A DNA stretch of 64,000 nucleotides from SZUA-547 sp963669315 (lineage in GTDB: Bacteria; Pseudomonadota; Alphaproteobacteria; Rhodobacterales; Rhodobacteraceae), in the NCBI GenBank assembly GCA_963669315.1, contig OY770021.1, forward strand, positions 3,658,001 to 3,722,000, written 5' to 3'. Position 1 is the stretch's first letter. Each line of letters opens with the position of its first letter. A program made the position numbers and the translations under genes. The notes under the pieces were generated by a model, which saw only the letters and a program-made list of their open reading frames with translations, did not search any database and was not told where the DNA came from. This document shows positions 40,451 through 50,158 of this stretch, piece by piece.

Positions 40451-41454
40451 GCAGCGGCCCGATTCGCAGCCAGTGTGGCGGCCAGCCGGATCGCCTCGAT
40501 CATGCTGGTCGGATCGGCCATACCACGCCCTGCGATGTCATAGGCGACGCCGTGGTCAGGCGATGTGCGGATGAACGGAAGACCAAGCGTCACGTTCACT
40601 CCCTTATCGAAGGCCAGCGTCTTGATCGGGATCAGCGCCTGATCGTGATACATGCACAGCGCAGCATCATATCGCGCGCGCGCCGCTGCGTGAAACATCG
40701 TGTCGGCTGGCAGGGGGCCAGTCGCGTCGATTCCCTGCGCACGCAGGGCCTGAACGGCGGGCTCGATGACTTCGATGTCCTCGCGTCCCATCGCTCCGCC
40801 TTCGCCCGCATGGGGATTCAGCCCCGATATCGCAATCCGTGGCGTGTCGATCGCAAAATCGCGACGCAGCGCCTTATTAACAATCAGCCCGGTCTCAACA
40901 ATCAGCCCGGTGGTCAGCAATTTTTTGACATCGGAAAGGGGCACGTGGATCGTCACGGGAACAGTTCGCAGTTCATCGCATGCGAGCATCATGACGGAAC
41001 GATCGACTCCGGAGAGCGCCGCAAGAAATTCGGTATGTCCGGGATATTTGAAATCGGCGCCGTCATAGAGCGCTTTCTTGCTGATCGGAGGTGTTGCGAT
41101 GGCGGCGGCTTGCCCTGATTGGGTGAGAGCCACTGTCCGCTCGATCGATTTGACCACCGCAGCGGCGTTCTTCGGCGAGGGCGCGCCGTGAACCGGGCGT
41201 ACAGTCAGCGCCTCTGGAATGACCGGTAGCGCGCTTCGGAATGCGTCCGCCGCTTCGGCTGGGTCTGATATAACAGCGATTGGCGCATCTCCGACTTCGC
41301 AAAGATGTTCAAGATCGGCGATCGAGAAGAAGACCGGCCCGGTCTCTTTTAGCGCCCGCCACGCGCCAACGGTGATTTCAGCGGCGACTCCCGCGGGGTC
41401 GCCCATGCTCAGCGCGACTGGCGCTTGGGCGCCGGCGCGAACCCCAGCGCTCAT
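40447..41454 (-). CDS. pdxA: 4-hydroxythreonine-4-phosphate dehydrogenase
   Basis: The 335-residue enzyme acts in de novo pyridoxal phosphate synthesis. It has ALSMGDPAGVAAEITVGAWR, TPPISKKALYDGADFKYPGH with TEFLA, ISGLNPHAGEGGAMGREDIE and the metal/substrate region MYHDQALIPIKTLAFDKGVN. Placement between surA and rsmA with 4-nt overlaps on both sides is the classic surA-pdxA-rsmA block. Confidence 0.95.
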   Translation of the reverse strand: MSAGVRAGAQAPVALSMGDPAGVAAEITVGAWRALKETGPVFFSIADLEHLCEVGDAPIAVISDPAEAADAFRSALPVIPEALTVRPVHGAPSPKNAAAVVKSIERTVALTQSGQAAAIATPPISKKALYDGADFKYPGHTEFLAALSGVDRSVMMLACDELRTVPVTIHVPLSDVKKLLTTGLIVETGLIVNKALRRDFAIDTPRIAISGLNPHAGEGGAMGREDIEVIEPAVQALRAQGIDATGPLPADTMFHAAARARYDAALCMYHDQALIPIKTLAFDKGVNVTLGLPFIRTSPDHGVAYDIAGRGMADPTSMIEAIRLAATLAANRAAA

Positions 41455-42404
41455 CGAATTTCGATCACCGCATCGCGTGTCAGTTCTTGCAGGTACCCCT
41501 CTGCATACCGTTCGAAATTGCGCTTTACGAGTTCCCGGCGCAACTCTTCGCGCTGCTGATCCAACTCGCTGGAGCTTTCAACCGAACACAGCAATGCCAT
41601 TACAGTAGCGTTCACAAGCCGGACCGGGTCCGTGAACTGACCAGGGGCAAGGGCAGCGACGCTTTCATCGAGTGGCTTCGGCAACTGGCTGATTTTCAGG
41701 TCCGATCGTACGCCGGAGCCAGGGCCGAATTCTTCCGCGCGCGACGCGATTTGATCGCAATTGCGGATCTCTTCGCGCGCCGCCGTCAGCGTCGCCCTGG
41801 CTTCAGTCACCTCCGAGGCCGATGCGTTGGCGGGGGTTGCGACAGCCAGAACTCCAACTTCGTAGATATTTTCTGAGGTGACGTCGACACCGTCGATCTC
41901 GCTGCCGCTCCGAAGATTCAATTCGCGCTCGACATCGGCGTCGGAAACGCGTGCGCGAGATCCATAGCGCCGTCTGATGAATTCGATCCAGGCAAGTTCC
42001 GTTTCCACAAGTCTCCGAACCGTCATCGGAGTGACGCCGATTTTCTTCAGACGGCCGTTAAGTTCCTGCACAGTCAGGCCGCGTCTGCGCGCGAATGCGT
42101 CGACCCCCTCCGCAAGCTGTTCTTCGGATACGGATATTCCGGCATTCGTCGCGGCTTGAACTCGTAACTTCTCGGCGATCAAGGCGTTGAGCACGGCTGT
42201 CGCCATTTGCGGCGATATCTGAGCGCCCGAGAACGCTGCCCGCGCACGCAGGCGCTGATCCAACTCAAAGCGCGTTATCACATCGTCGTTGACGACAGCT
42301 GCGGGCTCGAATGGCGTTTGCGCAACCGAATGCTGGCTGAAAACCACAGGTGCGAGGACGGCTGCGGCGATGACAACTCTGCGAATTCTGGCCAACATGT
42401 TCAT
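41451..42404 (-). CDS. surA: SurA-type periplasmic chaperone/peptidyl-prolyl isomerase
   Basis: The protein of about 317 residues has a signal peptide (MLARIRRVVIAAAVLAPVVF to SVA) and an N-terminal SurA domain: AAVVNDDVITRFELDQRLRA then NALIAEKLRVQAATNAGISV. The C-terminal parvulin domain is divergent and short of the usual conserved residues, so it may act only as a chaperone. It helps fold outer-membrane proteins such as LptD, encoded just upstream. The start at 42404 gives a normal signal peptide; an ATG at 42431, overlapping lptD, is the alternative. Confidence 0.85.
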   Translation of the reverse strand: MNMLARIRRVVIAAAVLAPVVFSQHSVAQTPFEPAAVVNDDVITRFELDQRLRARAAFSGAQISPQMATAVLNALIAEKLRVQAATNAGISVSEEQLAEGVDAFARRRGLTVQELNGRLKKIGVTPMTVRRLVETELAWIEFIRRRYGSRARVSDADVERELNLRSGSEIDGVDVTSENIYEVGVLAVATPANASASEVTEARATLTAAREEIRNCDQIASRAEEFGPGSGVRSDLKISQLPKPLDESVAALAPGQFTDPVRLVNATVMALLCSVESSSELDQQREELRRELVKRNFERYAEGYLQELTRDAVIEIR

Positions 42405-42418
42405 ATATCGATCCAAGT

Positions 42419-44602
42419 TCAGTTTCCGCATGCCCTGCGGTTTGCACGCTCTTCGTTTGACAAGGCGACCGACAATAGTCGGACCTCAAGGCCGAAAGAT
42501 GTCGCAGAGGGCGCACCTTTGCTCTCGGTGAAGCGCTTGCCGAGGCTGAAGTCAACCTCGATGCACTCGTTGGCGTATACCAATCCGGAATCAGCTCGCA
42601 GGAATTCACTGTCGGCCGCGTCATACCGAAATCCCGCCGACAGTTTCCAGGCCGGGGACATGCGAACGTCGCCGTCAAATCTGATTTCTTCCCGATCTTC
42701 GAAAATGTCGGCGTCGATGTCGCTTTCGAAGAACACGTATGATGCTTCGGCGCTCCATCGCCCGTAGTCGAACTCCGCCAGAAATTCATTGCGCGCGAAC
42801 TGGAAGTCATCTGTTAACCTGAATCGATTGGTCAGGCCGAAATTGTCTCCCCAGCCGATACCCCAAGCGGCGACATAGTCAGAGTTTGTATCGGTTAGTC
42901 CCGACCCGGCCGGGAATTCGTCCGCCTCATCAAATCTAAGAACGCGGCCCGCGCCAGCGCCAAGATCGAGGCCGCCTTCCGACAGAAGTTCGTATCTCCA
43001 GCCAATGTTGAGGCGGGATCCTTCCTCCCACAGGTCCAGGCCGGGAGAGCGGGAAGTGGCGAATAGATTGGTTACGTCGAACGAAATGTCCTGGCTGTCC
43101 TCATTCGGGATGTTCGATGGGTTTCCGCCCTCATTCGCTAGAATGAACTGAGCGATGGGCTCGAAGATTTGGGTATTGCGATCTCCATGCTTCACAAAGG
43201 GATACCTGACTTCCGCCCCCGCCAGACCAAGAATGCGGCTTACGCTCGAATCGTCTGTGGTTGGATCATCGTTCAGGAAGTAGTAGTCGGCCCGACTTTC
43301 GGCAAAGCCGCGAAATGCGAAGCCGGTGTCTGAGAACATTCCGCGTTCCCAGTCGAGACCGGCAGAGAGGCGCACAACATCGCGCCCTTCTTCGCGCGCA
43401 AGTGCAAGAAAGTCGCCGTTTGCAAAGAGGTCGCCACCGATATACGGCGTGTCGAACCGCTGCTGAAGTTGAAACTCGGGCAGCACGACGGGAATTTCGG
43501 TTTGGGGTTCGTCTTCTCGGTTGGACTGGAAATAAAGACCGCTTAGCGAGGTATATCCGTCGTTCTGGAACCGCTGAAGAAACAACTCCGTGGTCAGGCG
43601 GTCGGAATCCGAGAAATCATAACGCTTGAGATATGCGTCATCGGTGGAAAGAGCGACTCGCGCTCCGTACCGAAAATCCTCAGGCGCTTTGAACAACGCT
43701 CTGCCAAACACGTGACCGTGAAACTTGTTATCGCCGTCATAGTCGGCAAAGGTTCCGCTGCCGCTAAAATCGTAGAATCCAGTCTCTTTTACCGCGCGAT
43801 ACTCGCCCTCGAGAATAAGACCGTCATTTGTCGTTCCAAACGCCGTCAGCGTCACGTCCCGATCCGGACCAATGACGTAGTGAAATGGAAACTTCATCCC
43901 GTAACCGTAGGTGGTCGAGCTTTGAATTGACGGAGTCAGAAATCCGGTTCGCCGTTTCACGGTCGGATCGGGGTGGCTGAAATAGGGGAGCCATAAGACC
44001 GGGACGCCCTCAACTTCGAATACGGCGTCCTCGTAGTAGATGTTTTTCTCGACCTGATCGTGAACGACGCGGCGAGCCCGGATTTGCCAGAGTGGTTCGG
44101 GGTCATCGGCGCATACCTGGCAGGCGCTGTATACGGCCTTGGACAGAGCGTTGGTCTCTCCATCGATGCGCCGGGCGGCGACGGCTGACATTCGTGAACC
44201 ATCTGCCATGACAGCGCGCGCGCCGCGCACCAGCCCATCGCGCAGTTGACCGTCCATCTCAGCGATGTCGGCGTAGATCACCACGCCGGCCTGATCGCGG
44301 ATTGCAATACTCCCTTCGGCTGAGAAAACATCACGGTTTGTGTCATATGTGATCGTCTTGGCGGTCAAGGTCCGGTCGCCGTGGAAGATCTCGACCGAGC
44401 CGCGGGCCGTTACAATTCCGGTTTCCGAATCAAAAGTGACTTCGTCCGCGACCAGCGCCACGGGCCGTTCCTTATCAATGTCTCCGCTCAATTGCGGGGA
44501 GCTTTGCGCCATGACATGAGCAGGGGACGCCGCTACACCGAGAATTGCAGAGCAGATGACTGCAACAATGCCCCAGCGTGCCGCTATTCGCGCCACCATC
44601 AT
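42419..44602 (-). CDS. lptD: LPS-assembly outer-membrane protein LptD
   Basis: The 727-residue protein has a signal peptide, an N-terminal OstA/LptA-like domain (ALVADEVTFDSETGIVTARG, then LTAKTITYDTNRDVFSAEGS), a cysteine pair in YSACQVCADD, and a C-terminal beta-barrel (VPVLWLPYFSHPDPTVKRRT, then RTGFLTPSI). It inserts lipopolysaccharide into the outer leaflet. The ATG at 44602 has GGAG 6 nt upstream. It lies 31 bp after lptG and just before surA. Confidence 0.93.
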   Translation of the reverse strand: MMVARIAARWGIVAVICSAILGVAASPAHVMAQSSPQLSGDIDKERPVALVADEVTFDSETGIVTARGSVEIFHGDRTLTAKTITYDTNRDVFSAEGSIAIRDQAGVVIYADIAEMDGQLRDGLVRGARAVMADGSRMSAVAARRIDGETNALSKAVYSACQVCADDPEPLWQIRARRVVHDQVEKNIYYEDAVFEVEGVPVLWLPYFSHPDPTVKRRTGFLTPSIQSSTTYGYGMKFPFHYVIGPDRDVTLTAFGTTNDGLILEGEYRAVKETGFYDFSGSGTFADYDGDNKFHGHVFGRALFKAPEDFRYGARVALSTDDAYLKRYDFSDSDRLTTELFLQRFQNDGYTSLSGLYFQSNREDEPQTEIPVVLPEFQLQQRFDTPYIGGDLFANGDFLALAREEGRDVVRLSAGLDWERGMFSDTGFAFRGFAESRADYYFLNDDPTTDDSSVSRILGLAGAEVRYPFVKHGDRNTQIFEPIAQFILANEGGNPSNIPNEDSQDISFDVTNLFATSRSPGLDLWEEGSRLNIGWRYELLSEGGLDLGAGAGRVLRFDEADEFPAGSGLTDTNSDYVAAWGIGWGDNFGLTNRFRLTDDFQFARNEFLAEFDYGRWSAEASYVFFESDIDADIFEDREEIRFDGDVRMSPAWKLSAGFRYDAADSEFLRADSGLVYANECIEVDFSLGKRFTESKGAPSATSFGLEVRLLSVALSNEERANRRACGN

Positions 44603-44633
44603 TCCTAGCTCCGTCCCTTGCCTCAAGACAGTC

Positions 44634-45719
44634 TTACCCGTCTTCGAGATGCAGGAGCAATCCCACTGCCAGAAACAGCGCCGCAACAGGCGGCGCCCAG
44701 GCGGCGGCGATGACTGGAGCTCCGCCCGAGAACCCGAATGCGAGGCTAAGATCAGCGACAAAATAGTAGCCAAGACCGGTAACAACGCACCCTAAAGCCA
44801 TTAGTCCCAATCCGCCAAATCGGGCCGGTCGCATAGAGAATGCAGCGCCAAGCAGCATCATGGCGATGAATACCAATGGCGTCGATAAAAGAGCATTCCA
44901 GTGAATCCGATGTCGTCGAGCGGAAAATCCCGAACTTTCAAGGGACTTGACGAATTGCGGCAGCTTCCAGAACGAAATTGTCTCAGGGCTGGCCACGCCT
45001 TCGATCACTTCATCGGGGGTAATGGTCGTGGGCACCTGGTGGAAGTCCAGCGGCACGCGCGCGACCGACTCGTCCAGAGTAAGATCCCAGTAATCGACCT
45101 CGTTGAGCAGCCAAGCGCCTTTGGCCAGTTCCGCCTTTTCCGCGTCAATCCTTCGCACAAGCGTTTCGCCACGGGCGAATTCGAAGAACGTAACATCAAA
45201 CAGTTCGGTCGCTGTCGCGCTGGCCGACCGAGCGTGAACAACGGTCTGGGTTTCGTGATCGCCCTGGCGGAGCCAGACACCCTCTGCGGAAACCGCCAAG
45301 CGGTTGACATCGCCCTTCAATCGCGCGGTCAAGACGTCGTAGCGATCCGCCATCGCGGCTGCGATCGGGTTATAGGCTGTAAATGCAAAAATCCCGACCA
45401 AAACCGCTGTAACTGCGGCTGGCGCCAGCAAGCGCCATGTCGACAATCCAGCGGCGCGGGCGACAGTTAGCTCGCTACTGCGGGCCAAGCGGGAATACGA
45501 AATCATCGCGGCCAACATCACGGCGAATGGCAGAGCTTTGGCCGCGATCGTCGGCGCGACGAGCGTGGAATGCCATAGTAAAGTAGCGAATCCCGCATCC
45601 GCACCCCGCAGACGTTCGATCAGATCGACCAGGATTATTATCACGAGAACCGCGATTATCGTGATGATCAGAGCGCTAAAAAACCGACTCGCTATATATC
45701 GGGACAGCGTCCAGCTCAT
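44634..45719 (-). CDS. lptG: LPS export ABC permease LptG
   Basis: The 361-residue inner-membrane protein has the YjgP/YjgQ layout: two N-terminal helices (FFSALIITIIAVLVIIILVD and the segment at 60-80), a large periplasmic beta domain, then helices near residues 280-300 and 330-355. The segment ELTVARAAGLSTWRLLAPA corresponds to the coupling helix. Together with LptF and the ATPase LptB it extracts LPS from the inner membrane. Its start overlaps the lptF stop (ATGA). Confidence 0.93.
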   Translation of the reverse strand: MSWTLSRYIASRFFSALIITIIAVLVIIILVDLIERLRGADAGFATLLWHSTLVAPTIAAKALPFAVMLAAMISYSRLARSSELTVARAAGLSTWRLLAPAAVTAVLVGIFAFTAYNPIAAAMADRYDVLTARLKGDVNRLAVSAEGVWLRQGDHETQTVVHARSASATATELFDVTFFEFARGETLVRRIDAEKAELAKGAWLLNEVDYWDLTLDESVARVPLDFHQVPTTITPDEVIEGVASPETISFWKLPQFVKSLESSGFSARRHRIHWNALLSTPLVFIAMMLLGAAFSMRPARFGGLGLMALGCVVTGLGYYFVADLSLAFGFSGGAPVIAAAWAPPVAALFLAVGLLLHLEDG

Positions 45720-46840
45720 GCGGTGTGGCCCCCCCGGGCATCAGGGGCAGGCCGGGCATTGGCGCGTGAGCCGCTCATCAGAACGAGGCATGCGATGATC
45801 GTAGCGATCAAAGGCGGCGCAAAGAGAAGCGGCGCCATCCAGGCTGCGCTTGTCGCGGCGCCTTTAATCGCAAATCCCGACAACCGGACCGCCAACGCGA
45901 TGGCTGCGGCCGCAGCAATCCGACGCTCATAACCGCGCCGACGGTGTCCGCCGCCCAGCAGAACCGCCAATACGACGAGAGGCAACGCAAGTCCGTATAA
46001 CGGCGCTGTCAGCTGTTCATAGCCTTCCGTCAGCCATTTAGCGCGATTCTTGCCCTTTATCTTATTGGGTGGATTCAGCAGCTCCGTAACGTAGTGTTCA
46101 CTTGGTTTTTTGCCTCGCCGCGACGGGTCGCTTGCAAAAGAAGACATGTCGAAAACGAACCTGTCGAATCGCAGAACCGACAATCCGTCGGTTTCCGGAT
46201 CGCTGGTTTGGGCGATGCCATCGAACATGACGAGACGCGGCCCTTCCTCCGAAGTCAGCATGGCTGCTCGCTCTGCGGAGTAGGTCACTTCCTGTTTCGG
46301 ATCGCGCTGGTCGTGGGCGAAGACCCCCAGCATCTCTCCGGTCTTTGGAATCTCGCGGATGTACACGGTCAGACCATGGGAAGGATTCAGGAACCGGCCG
46401 TCGCGAATAAAGGCGGTGGCGAGATTTCCCCGCATCTCCGCTACACGCGACTTCATTTGCTGCGACGAAGTCGGCATCAGGTAGAGCGTGTCCACATACA
46501 TCACGGCAGTGACCAGTACGCCGAACAATGCGATAGGCCGAGCTAGGCGAATAGCACTCATCCCCGAGGACAGCATCACCACAATCTCGGATTCGGCGTA
46601 GAGCCGGTGCAGCGTATAAAGAGCTGCGCCAAAGGCTGAAATCGGCAGCGCCGCCGAAAGGACGAGCGGCAACAGAAGAACGGTCAATTCCGCGAATACG
46701 AGCGCGCTCTGCCCGCGGTTTACGACCGTGTCGATGATGTTGAGCGATTGGGTCAGCCAGACCAGCCCGGTCAACACGATCGCGAAGAACGCGAATGGCC
46801 CGAGCAACGAACGGAAGAGATATCTGTCGATTTCGATCAA
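45716..46840 (-). CDS. lptF: LPS export ABC permease LptF
   Basis: The 374-residue protein starts MIEIDRYLFRSLLGPFAFFA and has the same six-helix plus periplasmic domain architecture as LptG, with SEIVVMLSSGMSAIRLARPI as the coupling helix. It is the first gene of the minus-strand operon lptF-lptG-lptD-surA-pdxA-rsmA and diverges from pepA with a 108-bp gap that must hold both promoters. Confidence 0.93.
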   Translation of the reverse strand: MIEIDRYLFRSLLGPFAFFAIVLTGLVWLTQSLNIIDTVVNRGQSALVFAELTVLLLPLVLSAALPISAFGAALYTLHRLYAESEIVVMLSSGMSAIRLARPIALFGVLVTAVMYVDTLYLMPTSSQQMKSRVAEMRGNLATAFIRDGRFLNPSHGLTVYIREIPKTGEMLGVFAHDQRDPKQEVTYSAERAAMLTSEEGPRLVMFDGIAQTSDPETDGLSVLRFDRFVFDMSSFASDPSRRGKKPSEHYVTELLNPPNKIKGKNRAKWLTEGYEQLTAPLYGLALPLVVLAVLLGGGHRRRGYERRIAAAAAIALAVRLSGFAIKGAATSAAWMAPLLFAPPLIATIIACLVLMSGSRANARPAPDARGGHTA

Positions 46841-46948
46841 GACTCGCCCGTTTCAACGACTTCCGGGCGCCGAGGCGCTGGCGCCGATACAAGTATCGCG
46901 TTACCTGTCGGTCAGTTGAAACGCAAGGTGCCGAGGCGGAGGCAGACT

Positions 46949-48430
46949 TTGACGCGACTGATTGAGATCACCTTTTCCGACCCAGACTTCGGGGATTTGA
47001 CCAAGCTGGCGGGTACATTGGTGACAACCGTGGGCGAGGGCGGCCAATTGTCACCGGCGGGCGAAGCGCTCGACAAGGTGTGCGGCGGCGCAATCTCTCG
47101 CCTAGCCGCATCGGCAGGGTTCAAGGCGCGAATTGGCGATGTGGAGAAACTGCTTTTTCCATCGGACCTAAGCGCGGACGCCATCCTCGTGGTCGGAACC
47201 GGTGCGGACGCTCCTGACGCGGCAGCGGCCCGCAAGATCGGCGGCGCGATAGGCGCGCGCACTGCTGGCGAGGAGACGACATTCCTTGCCGACGGTTTGG
47301 GTGGACCGAATCTGGCGGCGCAGGCGACGTTGGGAGCGGCGCTGCGACGCTACGCCTTCGTCGACCACAAGACCGACGACAATGACGAGGATATAGGCGG
47401 ATCGCTCAGGGTTCGCTGTCCCGACGCCGATTTGGCGGCGAAGGCGGCCAAGCCGCTGCTGGCGACGGCCGAAGGCGTATTCTTCACTCGCGACCTGATC
47501 AATGAGCCAGCGAACGTGCTGACGACAAGCGCCTTCGCGATGCGGTTGGCGGCGATGGCGTCTCTGGGTTTGGTGGTAGAGGTTCTGGACGAGCAGAAAC
47601 TAGAGGCGCTGGGCATGCGGGCGCTGCTCGCGGTCGGGCAGGGCTCTCCGTCCAAGTCCAAGGTCGTGGTTATGAAATGGATGGGCGGGGGCGACGAAGC
47701 GCCGCTCGCGTTGATCGGTAAAGGTGTCGTCTTCGACACTGGCGGCATCTCTTTGAAACCCGCGGGCGGTATGGAGGAGATGACCATGGATATGGGCGGC
47801 GCAGGCGTCGTCGCCGGCGTCATGAAGGCGCTCGCGAAACGCAAGGCGAAGGCCAATGTCATTGGCATTGTCGGCCTGGTGGAGAATATGCCGGATGGTA
47901 TGGCGCAGCGGCCGGGCGATGTGGTGCGCTCATTGAAGGGCGATACGATTGAGGTGATCAACACCGACGCCGAGGGGCGGCTGGTGCTGGCCGATGTTCT
48001 GTGGCATGCGCAGGAAGAATATAAACCCGCTGCAATGATCGACTTGGCCACACTGACCGGAGCGATGGTGATCGCGCTTGGGTCAGAGAACGCCGGATAT
48101 TTCTCGAATGACGACGATCTTGCGGTGGCGTTTGGTGAAGCGGCGGCTGCGGCGGGCGAGGGCGCCTGGCGGATGCCGCTGGGCAGGGCCTATGACAAGC
48201 TTCTGAAATCGCGCGTGGCGGATATGAAGAATGTCGGCGGACGCCCGGCGGGCGCGATCACAGCCGCCCAATTCCTGCAGCGTTTCGTGAAGGACGAGAC
48301 GCCCTGGATTCATATCGACATCGCCGGCGTCGCGTCCTCGAAAGAGGGCAAGCCGCTCTCGCCGAAGGGCGCGACCGGTTGGGGCGTGATGGCGCTCGAC
48401 CAGTTGGTGCGCGACAAGTTCGAGACCTAA
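46949..48430 (+). CDS. pepA: Leucyl aminopeptidase (M17)
   Basis: The 493-residue enzyme removes N-terminal residues from peptides and needs two metal ions. The C-terminal catalytic domain shows LIGKGVVFDTGGISLKPAGG, GLVENMPDGMAQRPGDVVRS and the signature NTDAEGRLVLADVL, with VGGRPAGAITAAQFLQRFV. The start is judged to be a TTG at 46949 because GGAGG lies exactly 6 nt upstream and the family N-terminus begins there; a longer ATG frame from 46748 adds residues that overlap lptF. It pairs with holC, as in many proteobacteria. Confidence 0.93.
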   Translation: MTRLIEITFSDPDFGDLTKLAGTLVTTVGEGGQLSPAGEALDKVCGGAISRLAASAGFKARIGDVEKLLFPSDLSADAILVVGTGADAPDAAAARKIGGAIGARTAGEETTFLADGLGGPNLAAQATLGAALRRYAFVDHKTDDNDEDIGGSLRVRCPDADLAAKAAKPLLATAEGVFFTRDLINEPANVLTTSAFAMRLAAMASLGLVVEVLDEQKLEALGMRALLAVGQGSPSKSKVVVMKWMGGGDEAPLALIGKGVVFDTGGISLKPAGGMEEMTMDMGGAGVVAGVMKALAKRKAKANVIGIVGLVENMPDGMAQRPGDVVRSLKGDTIEVINTDAEGRLVLADVLWHAQEEYKPAAMIDLATLTGAMVIALGSENAGYFSNDDDLAVAFGEAAAAAGEGAWRMPLGRAYDKLLKSRVADMKNVGGRPAGAITAAQFLQRFVKDETPWIHIDIAGVASSKEGKPLSPKGATGWGVMALDQLVRDKFET

Positions 48431-48434
48431 GCCT

Positions 48435-48902
48435 TTGACCGAGGTGCTGTTTTATCACCTGACGCGACGCCCCTTGGAACAGGCGCTTCCCAGCCTTCTG
48501 GAAAAAACGCTGGAGCGGGGCTGGCGCGCGGTGGTGAGAACGGGCTCGCGGGAACGGGCAGAGGCGCTCAATGGGCATCTCTGGACTTATCGCGATGACG
48601 GGTTTCTGCCCCATGGCGGCCCCTCGGACGGGCCCGGCGACCGCCAGCCGATCTATCTGACCGCGGGAACCGAGACTCCCAACAAACCGCAACTCTTGTT
48701 TTTGGTCGATAGCGCTGAGGCTTCTGTCGATGAGTTCAAGCGGTTCGAGCGGGTGATCCTGATGTTCGACGGTCACGACGAACAGGCGGTCGGGCAGGCG
48801 CGGGGCGACTGGAAAGCGGTCTCAGACGCGGGGTTGAAAGCCGTCTACTGGGCGCAGGACGACACAGGCGGTTGGGTTAAAAAAGCGGAAAGCGGCGGAT
48901 AG
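48435..48902 (+). CDS. holC: DNA polymerase III subunit chi
   Basis: The 155-residue protein begins TEVLFYHLTRRPLEQALPSL and has the HolC pattern LEKTLERGWRAVVRTGSRER, LWTYRDDGFLPHG and RFERVILMFDGHD. It connects the clamp loader to single-strand binding protein. The start is a TTG 4 nt after the pepA stop. This gene order pepA-holC is conserved. Confidence 0.92.
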   Translation: MTEVLFYHLTRRPLEQALPSLLEKTLERGWRAVVRTGSRERAEALNGHLWTYRDDGFLPHGGPSDGPGDRQPIYLTAGTETPNKPQLLFLVDSAEASVDEFKRFERVILMFDGHDEQAVGQARGDWKAVSDAGLKAVYWAQDDTGGWVKKAESGG

Positions 48903-48934
48903 ACCCGCCGCTCTCGAATTCAAACCGACCTAGA

Positions 48935-50158
48935 TCAGCGCGGCGCCGTCGTCGTCGGCTTTACGTCTGTCCCGAATTTTTCGTTGAATGCGTCCAGCAG
49001 CTTGTTGATCACCGCCGCAGTCTCCGGCTCGTACCCGTCCAAAGTCGTCTCTGTGTACGTGTACTCCTCGGCTTCAGTATTTCGCTGGAAGGCGCTCTGT
49101 GCAGGCTCAGGGTATCGCTCCTCATTTGGAATGGCCATGCGGGTGCGAATCTCGTCCTTTGTGACATTCCAGGTCATAAAGTCGGTGGAGAGATTCAGCG
49201 GCCCGTCATAGGTCTCGCGGATCGCCTCCAGCACCACGGGCGCGGTCTCCGCATCGTTCTGGAAGTGATAGGCGACCGCCAGACGTGGGCGCGTCATGTC
49301 CATAACCTTACCAAAAGCTTGCGGCGGCGTGTGCGCTTGCGTGCCCGCCAGCACGGCGCCAATCGGATCGAGATTATATTTGGTGATCCACATCTCAACC
49401 GGCAGCACAACTTCGTGGATTGCGAGATCGACGCCCTTGGTGTGCTCCACCCACCAGCGATTGGGGCTGGTGTCGCTTGAGAACGCGAAGGAAAGACCGT
49501 TCCATTCGAGGATGAAACTGACGGACTGATCGGCGTGGACAGCGGGAATGGTGCGGACCTGCACGCCGTTCTCGTCATAGATCACTGCGTTCTCGGCGGT
49601 CCAATCGAATTCAGTGATTTCAATTTCCAGCGCACGGGCGTCGACGGCGGCGCCGCGGCTCGCCTCTTCCCAAGCCCAGGCTTCGCGTGTCTTGTCGAAC
49701 CAGGCTTGGGTGCCCCATTCCGGTTTGACGCCGTTCGGGCCGAACAGCCTCGTTTTTGAGCGGCCGGAGTTGATCCCGCGCGTGTAGTAGAACATCGGGA
49801 AATCGCCGGCGTGATCGAGATGCAGGTGGCCAAGGAACACCTTGTTCAGAAAGTCGATGGGAATGCCGAGCGCCGACAGCCGGTCGTAGGACCCGTAGCC
49901 CATATCGAAGATGAACTTGTCGCCGTTGCCCAGCTCGACGAGGAAGCACGCGGCGGCCTGTTTCAGGCGCGGCTGAGGCATGCCGGTGCCGCAGGCGATC
50001 ACCCGCATTTCATCCGCACCCAGCGTCTCGGTGCCCGGGTAATAGACGTCGCGGACCGGGTAGGGCTCGTTCGGGGAAAACTCGACGATCTTCTCCTGCG
50101 CCGAGGCGGATAGGGTGGTCGCTATCAGCGCGACTGCGAATGTCCAGATTCTCTTCAC
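48935..50158 (-). CDS. Periplasmic metallo-beta-lactamase-fold hydrolase
   Basis: The 407-residue protein has a signal peptide (MKRIWTFAVALIATTLSASA) and an MBL domain with the zinc motif FLGHLHLDHAGDF, plus VIACGTGMPQPRLKQAAACF, SFAFSSDTSPNRWWVEHTKG and a late His in VAYHFQND. It resembles the GntH-like group of MBL hydrolases, whose substrates are mostly unknown. The start overlaps the stop of the DUF3179 gene (ATGA), so the two are expressed together. Confidence 0.8.
   Translation of the reverse strand: MKRIWTFAVALIATTLSASAQEKIVEFSPNEPYPVRDVYYPGTETLGADEMRVIACGTGMPQPRLKQAAACFLVELGNGDKFIFDMGYGSYDRLSALGIPIDFLNKVFLGHLHLDHAGDFPMFYYTRGINSGRSKTRLFGPNGVKPEWGTQAWFDKTREAWAWEEASRGAAVDARALEIEITEFDWTAENAVIYDENGVQVRTIPAVHADQSVSFILEWNGLSFAFSSDTSPNRWWVEHTKGVDLAIHEVVLPVEMWITKYNLDPIGAVLAGTQAHTPPQAFGKVMDMTRPRLAVAYHFQNDAETAPVVLEAIRETYDGPLNLSTDFMTWNVTKDEIRTRMAIPNEERYPEPAQSAFQRNTEAEEYTYTETTLDGYEPETAAVINKLLDAFNEKFGTDVKPTTTAPR

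Noticed and set aside
46748..46948. N-terminal extension of PepA from an ATG at 46748
   Set aside because: It overlaps lptF on the other strand and is outside the family; the TTG at 46949 has a well-spaced GGAGG.
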